Source: DASZZV01 sp035544835
Lineage (GTDB): Bacteria; Acidobacteriota; Thermoanaerobaculia; Gp7-AA8
NCBI GenBank assembly: GCA_035544835.1
Contig: DASZZV010000252.1
Location: 1-30,086 of the forward strand
DNA length: 30,086 bases
Direction: 5' to 3'
The position numbers and the translations under genes were made by a program. The notes under the pieces were generated by a model. The model was not told the origin of the DNA, searched no databases, and saw only the letters and a list, made by a program, of their open reading frames with translations. Below are positions 1 through 6,762 of this stretch, in pieces; position 1 is the stretch's first letter; every line of letters starts with the position of its first letter.

Positions 1-150
1 TCCATCGTGGTGCTCGCAAACATTTTCGATGGCCAAGGGTCTAAGGCCCCCGCCCAGATCCCTCGCTGCGGCTCGGGATGACACCCACCCAGTTTCTTTT
101 CTCAGTGGCAGCGCGCACGCTGTCCCTTGCTCAGGATGACAAGCTCGTCT
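1..150. repeat. Partial copy of a dispersed palindromic repeat
   Basis: Non-coding stretch beyond the 3' end of the MCE gene. It contains CTCGGGATGAC near 72-82 and CTCAGGATGACAA at about 131-143. The latter is identical to the right end of the complete element at 1772-1915. The left part, with a degenerate AGATCCCTCGCTGCGG, resembles the internal AAGATCCTTCGGTCGC of that element. I read it as a diverged or truncated copy; exact ends are unclear. No gene is visible in 1-220. Confidence 0.45.
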
Positions 151-220
151 GTTCTCTTGATCGGCGACACGGCGTCATGCTTCGTCCACGGCCAACGACG
201 CCCGCCAATCGCGACGGCTC

Positions 221-1735
221 CTACTTCAACGGCACGCTTCCGAGCAGGTACTTCAGATCCTCGTCGCGCCAGCGGATTCCTCCGCCGATGGTGAAGGCGG
301 TGTCGTTCAGAGGGTTGTCGATGCCGGTGGTGATGAAGAGCAGCGGTGAATTCGGCTTTTCCTTGCGGAAGATGTACTGGCCATACATGCGCAGATGCGG
401 ATTGTCGTCCCGTCGTTTGCTGAAGTCGTACAGCTCGCCGGAGATGGAGAGGCGGTCGTTCCATCGGTAATCGGCGCCAAATCCGCCCGCGGAATCAAAG
501 AGCCCGACACGAAGGCGAATGGCGTCGTCGGCCCATCCGGCCTGCGCTGAGACGAGAAAGCCGCGCTCGAATTTCGTCTCGTGTCGGGTCACACTTGTCA
601 TCACTCCGTTGGTATCGGTGTCGGTCTGGACGATCTTCTGGCGGCGCGTACCGCGAGGATCGTCCGCGAATTCGAAGTTGTAGAAACGGTTCCGCTCCGG
701 ATTCGGAACCAGGTTCATGGTCACGGCCGACCTGGAATGACCGGCGAAGCTGACATTGGGATCGAGATTCTGGCCGGCGTAGTAATCGGACTTGATGCCC
801 AGATCCATCTGAATCTTTCCGGCGCGCCCAATGGTGTTCTTCAACTCAGTAACACCGCTCTCGACCGACGTCAGTGCGCTGGTGAGCTTGTCGTGAGCCT
901 CGTTGCTGTAGAGGAGTTTGCCGACCGTTCCCTCTCCCGACTTCACCTGTCCGGTGATGTCATTCAGATTCGTGGCGGTGGTCTTGAGATCGGAAGAGAG
1001 AGTGCGCAGGTTCTCCACGAGAACCCGCACATCGGCGCGATTTTCGCCAACGGTGGCGTTGGCAGTGTTGGCGAAACGATCGATGGATGCGGCGATCCGG
1101 GGAATCTCGACTCGCAGATCGTCGGTAATCTTCCTCATGTTGGCAGCGGTGGCGTTGACGTTTCCCTCGTTGACCTCGATCAGCAGGCGGACTTGCGCCG
1201 TGATCTGGCGAACGTTCTCCATGATCTCACCGAGGCGCTGCTCTCCACTCGGACCGGCCAGGGTTTTCCTAAGCGACTCGGTGATGGCCTTGACGTCCGT
1301 GGCGATGGCCGAGACCTGGCTGGTGACGTCGTCGAACGAGGCCGGCTCTGACCCTTTGAGCACGATCTTGCCGTCTGGAAGGTCGGGGGCACTCGGGGGG
1401 CCGGGGTCGACCTCGATGTACTTCTCGCCGAGCAACCCGAGGTTTGCTACGCGGGCAGTGGCGCCCTTGCGGAGATGAACGTCTTCATCGATCTCCAGCT
1501 CGACGCGAGCGTGGCCGTCGTCAGTTAGATCGATTTTCGAAACCTTGCCGACGCGGACGCCGGCCACTCGTACCGCGGACTTCTTGTCGAGTCCCGCTAC
1601 AGAGTCGAAGAGCACCTCGATCTTTTTTGCGTTCTTGGCGCGGTCCAGCTTCAGATCCTCGATCCGGAGAATGAAAAATCCCAGGACCGCCAGAACGACC
1701 AGCATGAAGAGGCCGACTTTCGCTGCAGAATTCAT
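221..1735 (-). CDS. MCE/MlaD-family lipid-transport protein with beta-rich C-terminal domain
   Basis: A 504-residue envelope protein of the MCE (mammalian cell entry)/MlaD family, whose members carry lipids between the two membranes. Seen: an N-terminal membrane anchor (about residues 7-23), one MCE domain (about 37-110, with AGVRVGKV and LGLLGEKYIEV), a helical stretch (about 135-305) typical of MCE needle or tether regions, and a C-terminal part (about 307-504) of alternating short strands such as GFGADYRWNDRLSISGELYDF that looks like an outer-membrane beta-barrel. E. coli MlaD is about 180 residues, so this is a long form. The last residues are LPLK-like rather than ending in an aromatic, unlike classical barrel signals. 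No MlaE permease or MlaF ATPase lies beside it; upstream are a repeat and maf. Family call is firm; the barrel is inference. Confidence 0.88.
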   Translation of the reverse strand: MNSAAKVGLFMLVVLAVLGFFILRIEDLKLDRAKNAKKIEVLFDSVAGLDKKSAVRVAGVRVGKVSKIDLTDDGHARVELEIDEDVHLRKGATARVANLGLLGEKYIEVDPGPPSAPDLPDGKIVLKGSEPASFDDVTSQVSAIATDVKAITESLRKTLAGPSGEQRLGEIMENVRQITAQVRLLIEVNEGNVNATAANMRKITDDLRVEIPRIAASIDRFANTANATVGENRADVRVLVENLRTLSSDLKTTATNLNDITGQVKSGEGTVGKLLYSNEAHDKLTSALTSVESGVTELKNTIGRAGKIQMDLGIKSDYYAGQNLDPNVSFAGHSRSAVTMNLVPNPERNRFYNFEFADDPRGTRRQKIVQTDTDTNGVMTSVTRHETKFERGFLVSAQAGWADDAIRLRVGLFDSAGGFGADYRWNDRLSISGELYDFSKRRDDNPHLRMYGQYIFRKEKPNSPLLFITTGIDNPLNDTAFTIGGGIRWRDEDLKYLLGSVPLK

Positions 1736-1771
1736 TCTTGCGTTCTCCGAGGTAACGATAGTGGTGAGTAA

Positions 1772-1915
1772 TTGTCATCCTGAGCGAAGCGAAGGATCTT
1801 TTGTGACATCACCGTTGTGCAGATTCACGACCCCGCGAGGGTCACCAAAGATCCTTCGGTCGCACTCACTTTTTTTCGGTCCCCTGATTTCGCGCGTGCT
1901 CCCTCAGGATGACAA
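1772..1915. repeat. Complete dispersed palindromic element (CHPERSEGSF type)
   Basis: A 144-bp element bounded by perfect 13-bp inverted ends, TTGTCATCCTGAG (1772-1784) and CTCAGGATGACAA (1903-1915). A second inverted pair lies inside: CGAAGGATCTTT near 1790-1801 against AAAGATCCTTCG near 1847-1858. On the plus strand it reads as CHPERSEGSF, a spurious peptide seen very often in automatic annotations of environmental bacteria, so this is a mobile or amplified non-coding repeat and not a gene. It fills the gap between the MCE gene and maf. Confidence 0.8.
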
Positions 1916-1933
1916 CGTTAACAAAATCACTGA

Positions 1934-2518
1934 TTATCGCGCTCTCCATACTTCCAGCCCCGCCGTGCGCATCATATCGACAAGTACCGACAGCGGAAGC
2001 CCCACGACGTTGGTATAGCTCCCGAACACGGCCTCGATGAACATCGCCCCGATCCCCTGCACGGCGTATGAGCCGGCCTTGTCCATCGGCTCTCCGGTCT
2101 TCACATACCAGTCGATGACGTCCCTGGAAAGGGGCGCCATCCGGACGTCGGTAAGTGTGACCGTCGTGTCCATGAGGCCCTCACTGCCGGCGTGCCTGAG
2201 CGCTATTGCTGTGTACACGGTATGTGTTTTCCCGGAGATCTTCGCCAGCATTTCCGACGCTTCAGCCGCCGATCCCGGTTTTTCGAGAATGTCGCCATCG
2301 AGATAGACGACTGTGTCGGCGGCAATGATCCAGGCGTCCGGCTCATCCTTTCCGACCGCATTAGCCTTGTCCCGGGCCAGTCGGGTGACGTAATCGGAGA
2401 CCTCCTCGCCGCGGCGGCGGATTTCCGGAACTTCGCTTACGCGAACCTCAAAAGAGAGTCCGATCGATTCCAGCAGATCCCGACGGCGAGGAGAGGCGGA
2501 GGCGAGAATGATCTTCAT
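1934..2518 (-). CDS. maf: Maf-like nucleoside triphosphate pyrophosphatase
   Basis: A 194-residue Maf/YhdE-family house-cleaning pyrophosphatase, which hydrolyses non-canonical or selected NTPs (dTTP, UTP, modified pyrimidines) to NMP and PPi in the cytoplasm. Seen: the N-terminal signature ILASASPRRRDLL, the catalytic block IIAADTVVYLDG, GKTHTVYTA, the substrate segment EPMDKAGSYAVQG and the C-terminal GSYTNVVGLPL. Full family length. An open frame continues 71 codons upstream, but that part is the shadow of the toxin gene; MKIILASASPRR is the canonical family start. The ATG overlaps the toxin stop as ATGA, so translation is probably coupled to the toxin-antitoxin genes upstream. Confidence 0.95.
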   Translation of the reverse strand: MKIILASASPRRRDLLESIGLSFEVRVSEVPEIRRRGEEVSDYVTRLARDKANAVGKDEPDAWIIAADTVVYLDGDILEKPGSAAEASEMLAKISGKTHTVYTAIALRHAGSEGLMDTTVTLTDVRMAPLSRDVIDWYVKTGEPMDKAGSYAVQGIGAMFIEAVFGSYTNVVGLPLSVLVDMMRTAGLEVWRAR

Positions 2519-2775
2519 GGTGCGACGTTCTCGGTGACTCGCTCGATCTTCACGATGGCCACGAACCGCGCTTCGGGCGAGATGCGGTAGACCACGCGCA
2601 GGTTTCCGGTCCGATAACTCCAGTAGCCGCGCAAGGGAGGGAAAAGCGGCGCGCCGGTAATCGGGTCTTCGTCGAGCTCCTCGAGCGCTTTGCGCGCTTG
2701 CGCCCGGCCCTCGGCGTCGAGTTGCGTCCAATCGGCCGCGACACGCTCGGCGATGCGCAGGCGGTCATTCCACAA
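2515..2775 (-). CDS. RelE/ParE-family toxin
   Basis: An 86-residue protein with the fold pattern of RelE/ParE toxins: two N-terminal helices (DRLRIAERVAADWTQLDAEGRAQARKAL read as two pieces), then a strand block with PLRGYWSYRTGNLRVVYRI and a final VAIVKIERVTE. RLxGYWSYRxGxxRVVYRI is the usual signature of the YafQ/RelE/ParE superfamily, whose members cut ribosome-bound mRNA or poison gyrase. The sequence alone does not say which. The start lies within the antitoxin 3' end (11-nt overlap), and the stop overlaps the maf start, so three genes form one transcription unit. Confidence 0.88.
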   Translation of the reverse strand: MWNDRLRIAERVAADWTQLDAEGRAQARKALEELDEDPITGAPLFPPLRGYWSYRTGNLRVVYRISPEARFVAIVKIERVTENVAP

Positions 2776-3034
2776 AGAGGTCCTCCGGCAACATCATCTT
2801 TCCCTGGCGAACCTGTTCGGCGCCCTCTTCGATCTCGGCGCGCCACACGTCGTTCGCGAACAGGTCGATGGTCTCTTTTAGGGCCAGATATTCATCATAG
2901 GAGAGAATGATTCCGACCGGCCGGCCGTTCCTTATAAAGAGGGCCCGCCTCCCGGTGACGGCGGCCTCGGTGACAAACTCTCGCGTCGCCGGATCCAGGT
3001 CGTAGAGATCAATCGATATATCGTTCGGTTGCAT
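2765..3034 (-). CDS. Phd/YefM-like antitoxin
   Basis: An 89-residue protein just upstream of, and overlapping, the toxin. Its middle part, TGRRALFIRNGRPVGIILSYDEYLALKETID, matches the DNA-binding and dimerisation region of Phd/YefM antitoxins (strand, NGxPVAVLxSxxEYxxL, helix). The C-terminal half (WRAEIEEGAEQVRQGKMMLPEDLF) is the acidic toxin-neutralising tail. Such antitoxins bind the toxin and repress their own promoter. The gene is first in the minus-strand operon with toxin and maf. Confidence 0.87.
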   Translation of the reverse strand: MQPNDISIDLYDLDPATREFVTEAAVTGRRALFIRNGRPVGIILSYDEYLALKETIDLFANDVWRAEIEEGAEQVRQGKMMLPEDLFVE

Positions 3035-3052
3035 CAGCGGGAGCCGTTGGCG

Positions 3053-3083
3053 AATATAGCAGGGCAGCGGAGTGAATCGGCAA
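3053..3083 (-). promoter_or_regulatory. Possible promoter of the antitoxin-toxin-maf operon
   Basis: On the minus strand TTGCCG (3078-3083) is followed after 19 nt by TATATT (3053-3058), about 19 nt before the antitoxin ATG. The -10 is good; the spacer is longer than ideal. No second obvious promoter was seen in 3035-3198, the divergent gap shared with the beta-propeller gene. Confidence 0.35.
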
Positions 3084-3198
3084 AGTTATTGCTGTAGTGA
3101 CTGGGCATTGTCGGTTGATAACGTCGCCTGGGCAGAGAGTCAGAAGCAACAATGTTCTCGTTCGTCGGCAGTGTTGTTCTAAAGGGGTCGTGTCGGGT

Positions 3199-5127
3199 AT
3201 GCGTAAGTTTGTCCTGGTATTGGTAGCAGCTCTTTTCCTCACCGTTCCGGTGAAGGCGGGCTGGAGTCGCGCCGGCCTGTTCGGCGCCGACGTGCGGGCC
3301 ATGATCGTCGATCCGACTGATCCTGATCGCCTCTTTCTTGGAACCAGTGAAGGGGAAGTCTACGTCTCGAATGACGGGGCGAAGTCGTGGGTGAATCCGC
3401 GACATGCCATTCCTTTCCCCGGATACATCGTCGACAACCTGGCCATCGATTCGAAGGGACGTCTGTGGGCGGCTTGTTGGGGGCTGTGGGGTGGCGGTGT
3501 CATCGCGGTTTCCGACGACCAGGGAGTGACGTGGAAGCGCCGCGACGGCGGTCTCGAGGAGTTCTCGGTACGGGCCCTGGTCGTGAATCCGTGCGATGCA
3601 GACGACATCGTCGTCGGCGGTCTCACCGGCGTCTACAGAAGCAAAGTCGGCGGCGCCGAATGGACGAAGATCTCCGAGCAGGAAAATGTCGAGTCGCTGG
3701 CCATCGATCCTCGCGACGCCAACCGGATTTACGTTGGAACCTGGCGCCAGGCCTGGCGCACCGACGACGGCGGAGCTAGCTGGATTCACATCGCCGAGGG
3801 GATGGTCCTCGATACCGACGTCTTCTCGATCACCATCGACTCACAGGATCCCGACAACGTTTGGGTCTCTACCTGTGGATGGGTGTATCGCTCGACCGAC
3901 CGGGGGACGACCTGGACGCGATTCCGTGACGGCTTCAACAATCGTCGCGTTCACGATATCGATCTCGATCCGACGAACCATTCCATCGTCTACGCAGGAT
4001 CGGTGGCCGGTCTCTATCGATCGGAGAATGAGGGCAAGAGCTTTCATCTCGTCACCGATGAGTCGATGGTGATCAACGCCATCGGCCTCACCCTGGCGCG
4101 TCCCGACCGCATCATTCTCGGAACAGAAGGCGATGGCGTCTATGTCTCGGACGATCGTGGAAAGAGCTTCCGCCGTTCCAGCGATGGCCTCTACAACGTC
4201 AGGGTGGCTACCATTGCACCCGATCCCGAGAAGGAGGGTCACCTCTACGCTGCCGTCATCTTCGGCAACGCCGCCTCCGGCATCTATCAATCTGAGGACA
4301 ACGGCCAGAGCTGGAGCAGGCTGAGCAAAACCAAGCTGCCTGAGATTCTGACCTTGAATGTCCAGAAGAATACCGAGTCCCGTTTTCTGGCTGGAACGGA
4401 GCGGGGATTTTTCTGGAGCGCTGACGGGATCGACTGGACTCCGGCCGAGCCCTCCACAACTCCGATTCGAGTGGAGCGCATCGTTCCTTACAATCCGATC
4501 CGCCTGTTCGGTGCAACGTCAGACGGTGTCTACACATCGAAAGACTCGGGGAAGAGCTGGTATCGGCTCGGTGATCTCAAGCAGAAGACTCTCGATCTGA
4601 CGGTCGGTTTGATGGGAGATTCGAAAGTCCTTTATGCTTTGACAGCGACCGGTGTGATGGTCTTCGATGGCGAGCTCTGGTTTGTCGTCGACGATTCGCC
4701 AGTCAAGGGTCGGACCATCGCCGTCGAGAATCGGGGAGACGTCGAGACGGTGGTCGTGGCCGGAATCAACGGTGCGAAGGCAGGCCACATCGACTTCAAC
4801 AGGCAGTGGCATTCCGTCGATACACCGGCGAGGGGCGAGACCGCGGTCTTTCCGATGGACGACTCTCGCTCCAGACTCTTCCTGGCGTCCGACGGTGGCC
4901 ACAATGCCTTCGTCAGCGACGGAGACAATCGCTGGACAGAGCTCTCCCTTCCCTTCGAGTCCCGGCAAGTCATGGCCATCGCCGCAGATCCGTTCGAGCC
5001 ACAGCGTTTCTTCGTCGGGACAGTTGGCGAGGGGATCTTTGTCTATCAATCCACAGGCTTGAAGGAACACGCAAAGAAGGCGAAGGACGAGAGCGCAGCG
5101 CAGCTGCTCAGCAGCGGCACGGAATGA
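3199..5127 (+). CDS. Secreted Asp-box (BNR/sortilin-like) beta-propeller protein
   Basis: A 642-residue exported protein. The start is placed at the ATG that opens a clear signal peptide (MRKFVLVLVAALFLTVPVKA, cleavage after about residue 20); the frame is open 34 codons further upstream but that part is not protein-like. At least eight Asp-box motifs (S/T-x-D-x-G-x-T/S-W/F) are visible, for example SDDQGVTW, STDRGTTW, SENEGKSF, SDDRGKSF, SEDNGQSW and SKDSGKSW, spaced roughly 45-60 residues apart. This is the pattern of BNR/VPS10-type propellers found in sialidase-like, photosystem-assembly and glycan-binding proteins. No sialidase catalytic residues could be assigned, so a binding or scaffold role in the periplasm or at the surface is as likely as an enzymatic one. 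Confidence 0.88.
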   Translation: MRKFVLVLVAALFLTVPVKAGWSRAGLFGADVRAMIVDPTDPDRLFLGTSEGEVYVSNDGAKSWVNPRHAIPFPGYIVDNLAIDSKGRLWAACWGLWGGGVIAVSDDQGVTWKRRDGGLEEFSVRALVVNPCDADDIVVGGLTGVYRSKVGGAEWTKISEQENVESLAIDPRDANRIYVGTWRQAWRTDDGGASWIHIAEGMVLDTDVFSITIDSQDPDNVWVSTCGWVYRSTDRGTTWTRFRDGFNNRRVHDIDLDPTNHSIVYAGSVAGLYRSENEGKSFHLVTDESMVINAIGLTLARPDRIILGTEGDGVYVSDDRGKSFRRSSDGLYNVRVATIAPDPEKEGHLYAAVIFGNAASGIYQSEDNGQSWSRLSKTKLPEILTLNVQKNTESRFLAGTERGFFWSADGIDWTPAEPSTTPIRVERIVPYNPIRLFGATSDGVYTSKDSGKSWYRLGDLKQKTLDLTVGLMGDSKVLYALTATGVMVFDGELWFVVDDSPVKGRTIAVENRGDVETVVVAGINGAKAGHIDFNRQWHSVDTPARGETAVFPMDDSRSRLFLASDGGHNAFVSDGDNRWTELSLPFESRQVMAIAADPFEPQRFFVGTVGEGIFVYQSTGLKEHAKKAKDESAAQLLSSGTE

Positions 5128-5157
5128 TCGCATTTTTTCGCGGGGACAGGTCCTGGC

Positions 5158-5286
5158 GTAGGGCCGCACGGCGTGCGGCCGATACCTTCTGCCGCGGAAC
5201 ACAAACGTAGCCTTCCGCTTTCCGTTCCACGAACGGCTGTTTTCCGCCGTGACCGATGGTACCGGCCGCACGCCGTGCGGCCCTAC
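5158..5286. repeat. Long imperfect inverted repeat between convergent genes
   Basis: Two 29-bp arms, 5158-5186 and 5258-5286, are reverse complements at 28 of 29 positions (core GGGCCGCACGGCGTGCGGCC). They enclose a 71-bp centre that has its own small hairpin CCGTTC-CAC-GAACGG. The element lies between two convergent genes, where its RNA would form a very stable stem on either strand, so it may serve as a bidirectional terminator. There is no T-tract of the classical type. Confidence 0.8.
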
Positions 5287-5299
5287 GAATTGCCACCCG

Positions 5300-5863
5300 T
5301 TAGCTCTTGCTCTTCTGTTTCTCGCCCTCGGCGGTCATCGTTCCCTTGCCGTCGGTCATCGGCAGGCTGCTGGGGTCGAAATAGCGTACGACGAGGTAGC
5401 CGAGACCCTGTTTGCCGATATCGCTGTTCGGCTTGGCAGAGAGGACCACGAAGACATTCGGACGGGTGTGGTCATAGATGAGGACCGATGCGGTGAGCTT
5501 GAGATCGCGGGGCTTCCCGAACTTACCGGCGAGTACTTCCTTCTGCTCGCTGAAACTACTCTTCACGGCCGGTAGAAAGTCGACATACTCGAAGCGTAAC
5601 GACTGCAGTTTCTTCTTCGAGAACGAGAGCGTCAGCGTCTTGCCCTCGGAATACTCGACGTAGAACTGACCCTTGCTCTTGTCCTCTTTCGGTTTCCAGC
5701 CGCTCTCACGCAGTGCCTTCAGCGTTTGAATCTGGCCCATCCCGATGGAGAGGTGAAACGAATCCGGCGACATCCAGCTCGTACTCGAGAGCGAAGGAAA
5801 GTTGGAAGAACCACCGGGGCCGGCAGGAAGAAAAAAGAGCAGCAGGGCAAGAAGCATCGTCAT
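5300..5863 (-). CDS. Secreted protein of unknown function
   Basis: A 187-residue protein with an N-terminal export signal (TMLLALLLFFLPAGPGG) and no family I recognise. The mature part is mixed alpha/beta with FHLSIGMGQIQTLKALRESGW, then a strand-rich centre (YVEYSEGKTLTLSFSKKKLQSLRFEYV) and a lysine-rich tail. The GMGQIQTLKALRESGW segment followed by strands loosely recalls small periplasmic proteins that track lipoprotein or peptidoglycan state, but that is only an impression. A TTG at 5869 overlapping the aldolase stop is an alternative start; I chose the ATG at 5863. It follows the KDPG aldolase gene directly and is probably cotranscribed. Confidence 0.7.
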   Translation of the reverse strand: MTMLLALLLFFLPAGPGGSSNFPSLSSTSWMSPDSFHLSIGMGQIQTLKALRESGWKPKEDKSKGQFYVEYSEGKTLTLSFSKKKLQSLRFEYVDFLPAVKSSFSEQKEVLAGKFGKPRDLKLTASVLIYDHTRPNVFVVLSAKPNSDIGKQGLGYLVVRYFDPSSLPMTDGKGTMTAEGEKQKSKS

Positions 5864-5865
5864 AT

Positions 5866-6546
5866 TCAATGGACCACAGCGGGCGTCGAGGTATCGGCTG
5901 TTCGGTTTTCGACAGTTTGTACGGCGCGCGCCACACGCTTTCCGATCTCGTCCCAGTTCTTCGCGGCCACGAGAGAGGGAACAGCCAGCGAGGCTCCGAG
6001 ATTCACGGCCACGGCACCGGCATCGAGATAAGCGTCGATGGCCTCGATCGATACGGGGCCTCCAGCCAGCATCGGAACGTCGCGAATCGGCTGCTGCACG
6101 ACCCGCAGATATTCGGGACCGCCCAGCTGCGGTGCGGGGTAGATCTTGATGATGGAAGCGCCCGCTTCCCAGGCTCGAATGATCTCGGTAGGAGTCGCTG
6201 CGCCCGCCACGCAGAGCAGTTCATGCTCGAGGGCGTAGTCGATGACCCGGAAGTCGGTATGCGGCGAAACCAGAATCTCGGCGCCGGCTCGGCGCGCTTC
6301 GGCAGCATCATTGCTCGCACGAACCGTTCCGGCGGCGATGACCGTTCCGAGCGGTGCATAGAGCTCGACCATCTTCGCGATCAGGAAGAACGGCTCTGGT
6401 GTGGTCAGCGTGATCTCCAGGGTGCGAATGCCATTCTCGACAAAGGCGCGGGCCACGTTGAAGGCGTCATCGACGGACTCTTCGCGAACGACGCCCACGA
6501 GCGCGTATCTGCAGACATGCGCGAAAACATCGGCTTTCCGGGTCAC
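5866..6546 (-). CDS. eda: KDPG/KHG aldolase
   Basis: A 226-residue class I aldolase of the Eda family, which cleaves 2-keto-3-deoxy-6-phosphogluconate to pyruvate and glyceraldehyde 3-phosphate (Entner-Doudoroff pathway) or 4-hydroxy-2-oxoglutarate to pyruvate and glyoxylate. Seen: the catalytic Glu in TLEITLTTP (about residue 44), the AAGTV segment, and the Schiff-base Lys in ASIIKIYPAPQLGGPEYL (about 134). The frame is open 58 codons further upstream, but that extension runs through a palindromic repeat, so I place the start at a GTG (6546) just before the conserved domain. No edd, kdgK or sugar-acid gene is adjacent, so the physiological substrate is not shown by context. Confidence 0.9.
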   Translation of the reverse strand: MTRKADVFAHVCRYALVGVVREESVDDAFNVARAFVENGIRTLEITLTTPEPFFLIAKMVELYAPLGTVIAAGTVRASNDAAEARRAGAEILVSPHTDFRVIDYALEHELLCVAGAATPTEIIRAWEAGASIIKIYPAPQLGGPEYLRVVQQPIRDVPMLAGGPVSIEAIDAYLDAGAVAVNLGASLAVPSLVAAKNWDEIGKRVARAVQTVENRTADTSTPAVVH

Positions 6547-6596
6547 GATTGTCAGGGTAGCACAGGGTTCAAAACGCTTCGGAGCGGGGGTGTGTT

Positions 6597-6698
6597 CGGA
6601 ACGCCTGCATCCTGGCGGCCGTGCCGCCCGGACGCGAATTTCAATCCCCGCGGCCGGCTTGAAGCCGGCGGCACGGCCGCCTGGAAGGCGGCGTTCCG
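6597..6698. repeat. Palindromic intergenic element
   Basis: Outer arms 6597-6628 and 6667-6698 are reverse complements at 28 of 32 positions (ends CGGAACGCC / GGCGTTCCG, core GGCGGCCGTGCCGCC). A second hairpin sits inside, GCCGGCTT-G-AAGCCGGC (6653-6669). It lies between the divergent eda and mglA-like genes, so it separates their control regions. It differs in sequence from the elements at 1772 and 5158. The fragment GCCGCCGTGGAAGGCGG near 14121 echoes its GCCGCCTGGAAGGCGG part. Confidence 0.75.
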
Positions 6699-6741
6699 AG
6701 GACGGTGCCCGAGCCACCACGCGTGCTAAGCTTTCGCCGAG

Positions 6742-6755
6742 CTCCCTGAGGGAGG
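6742..6755 (+). promoter_or_regulatory. Hairpin covering the mglA-like Shine-Dalgarno
   Basis: CTCCC-TGA-GGGAG is a perfect 5-bp stem with a 3-nt loop. Its right arm is the start of the Shine-Dalgarno GGGAGG (6750-6755), 7 nt before the ATG at 6763. In RNA the stem could hide the ribosome site and lower or regulate initiation. The pairing is seen; the effect is inferred. Confidence 0.4.
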
Positions 6756-6762
6756 ACCGCCA

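Noticed and set aside
1545..2018. Plus-strand open frame containing CHPERSEGSF
   Set aside because: It is the translation of a dispersed non-coding repeat plus antisense of the MCE and maf genes.
6547..6720. N-terminal extension of the KDPG aldolase
   Set aside because: It runs through a palindromic repeat and lies outside the conserved domain.
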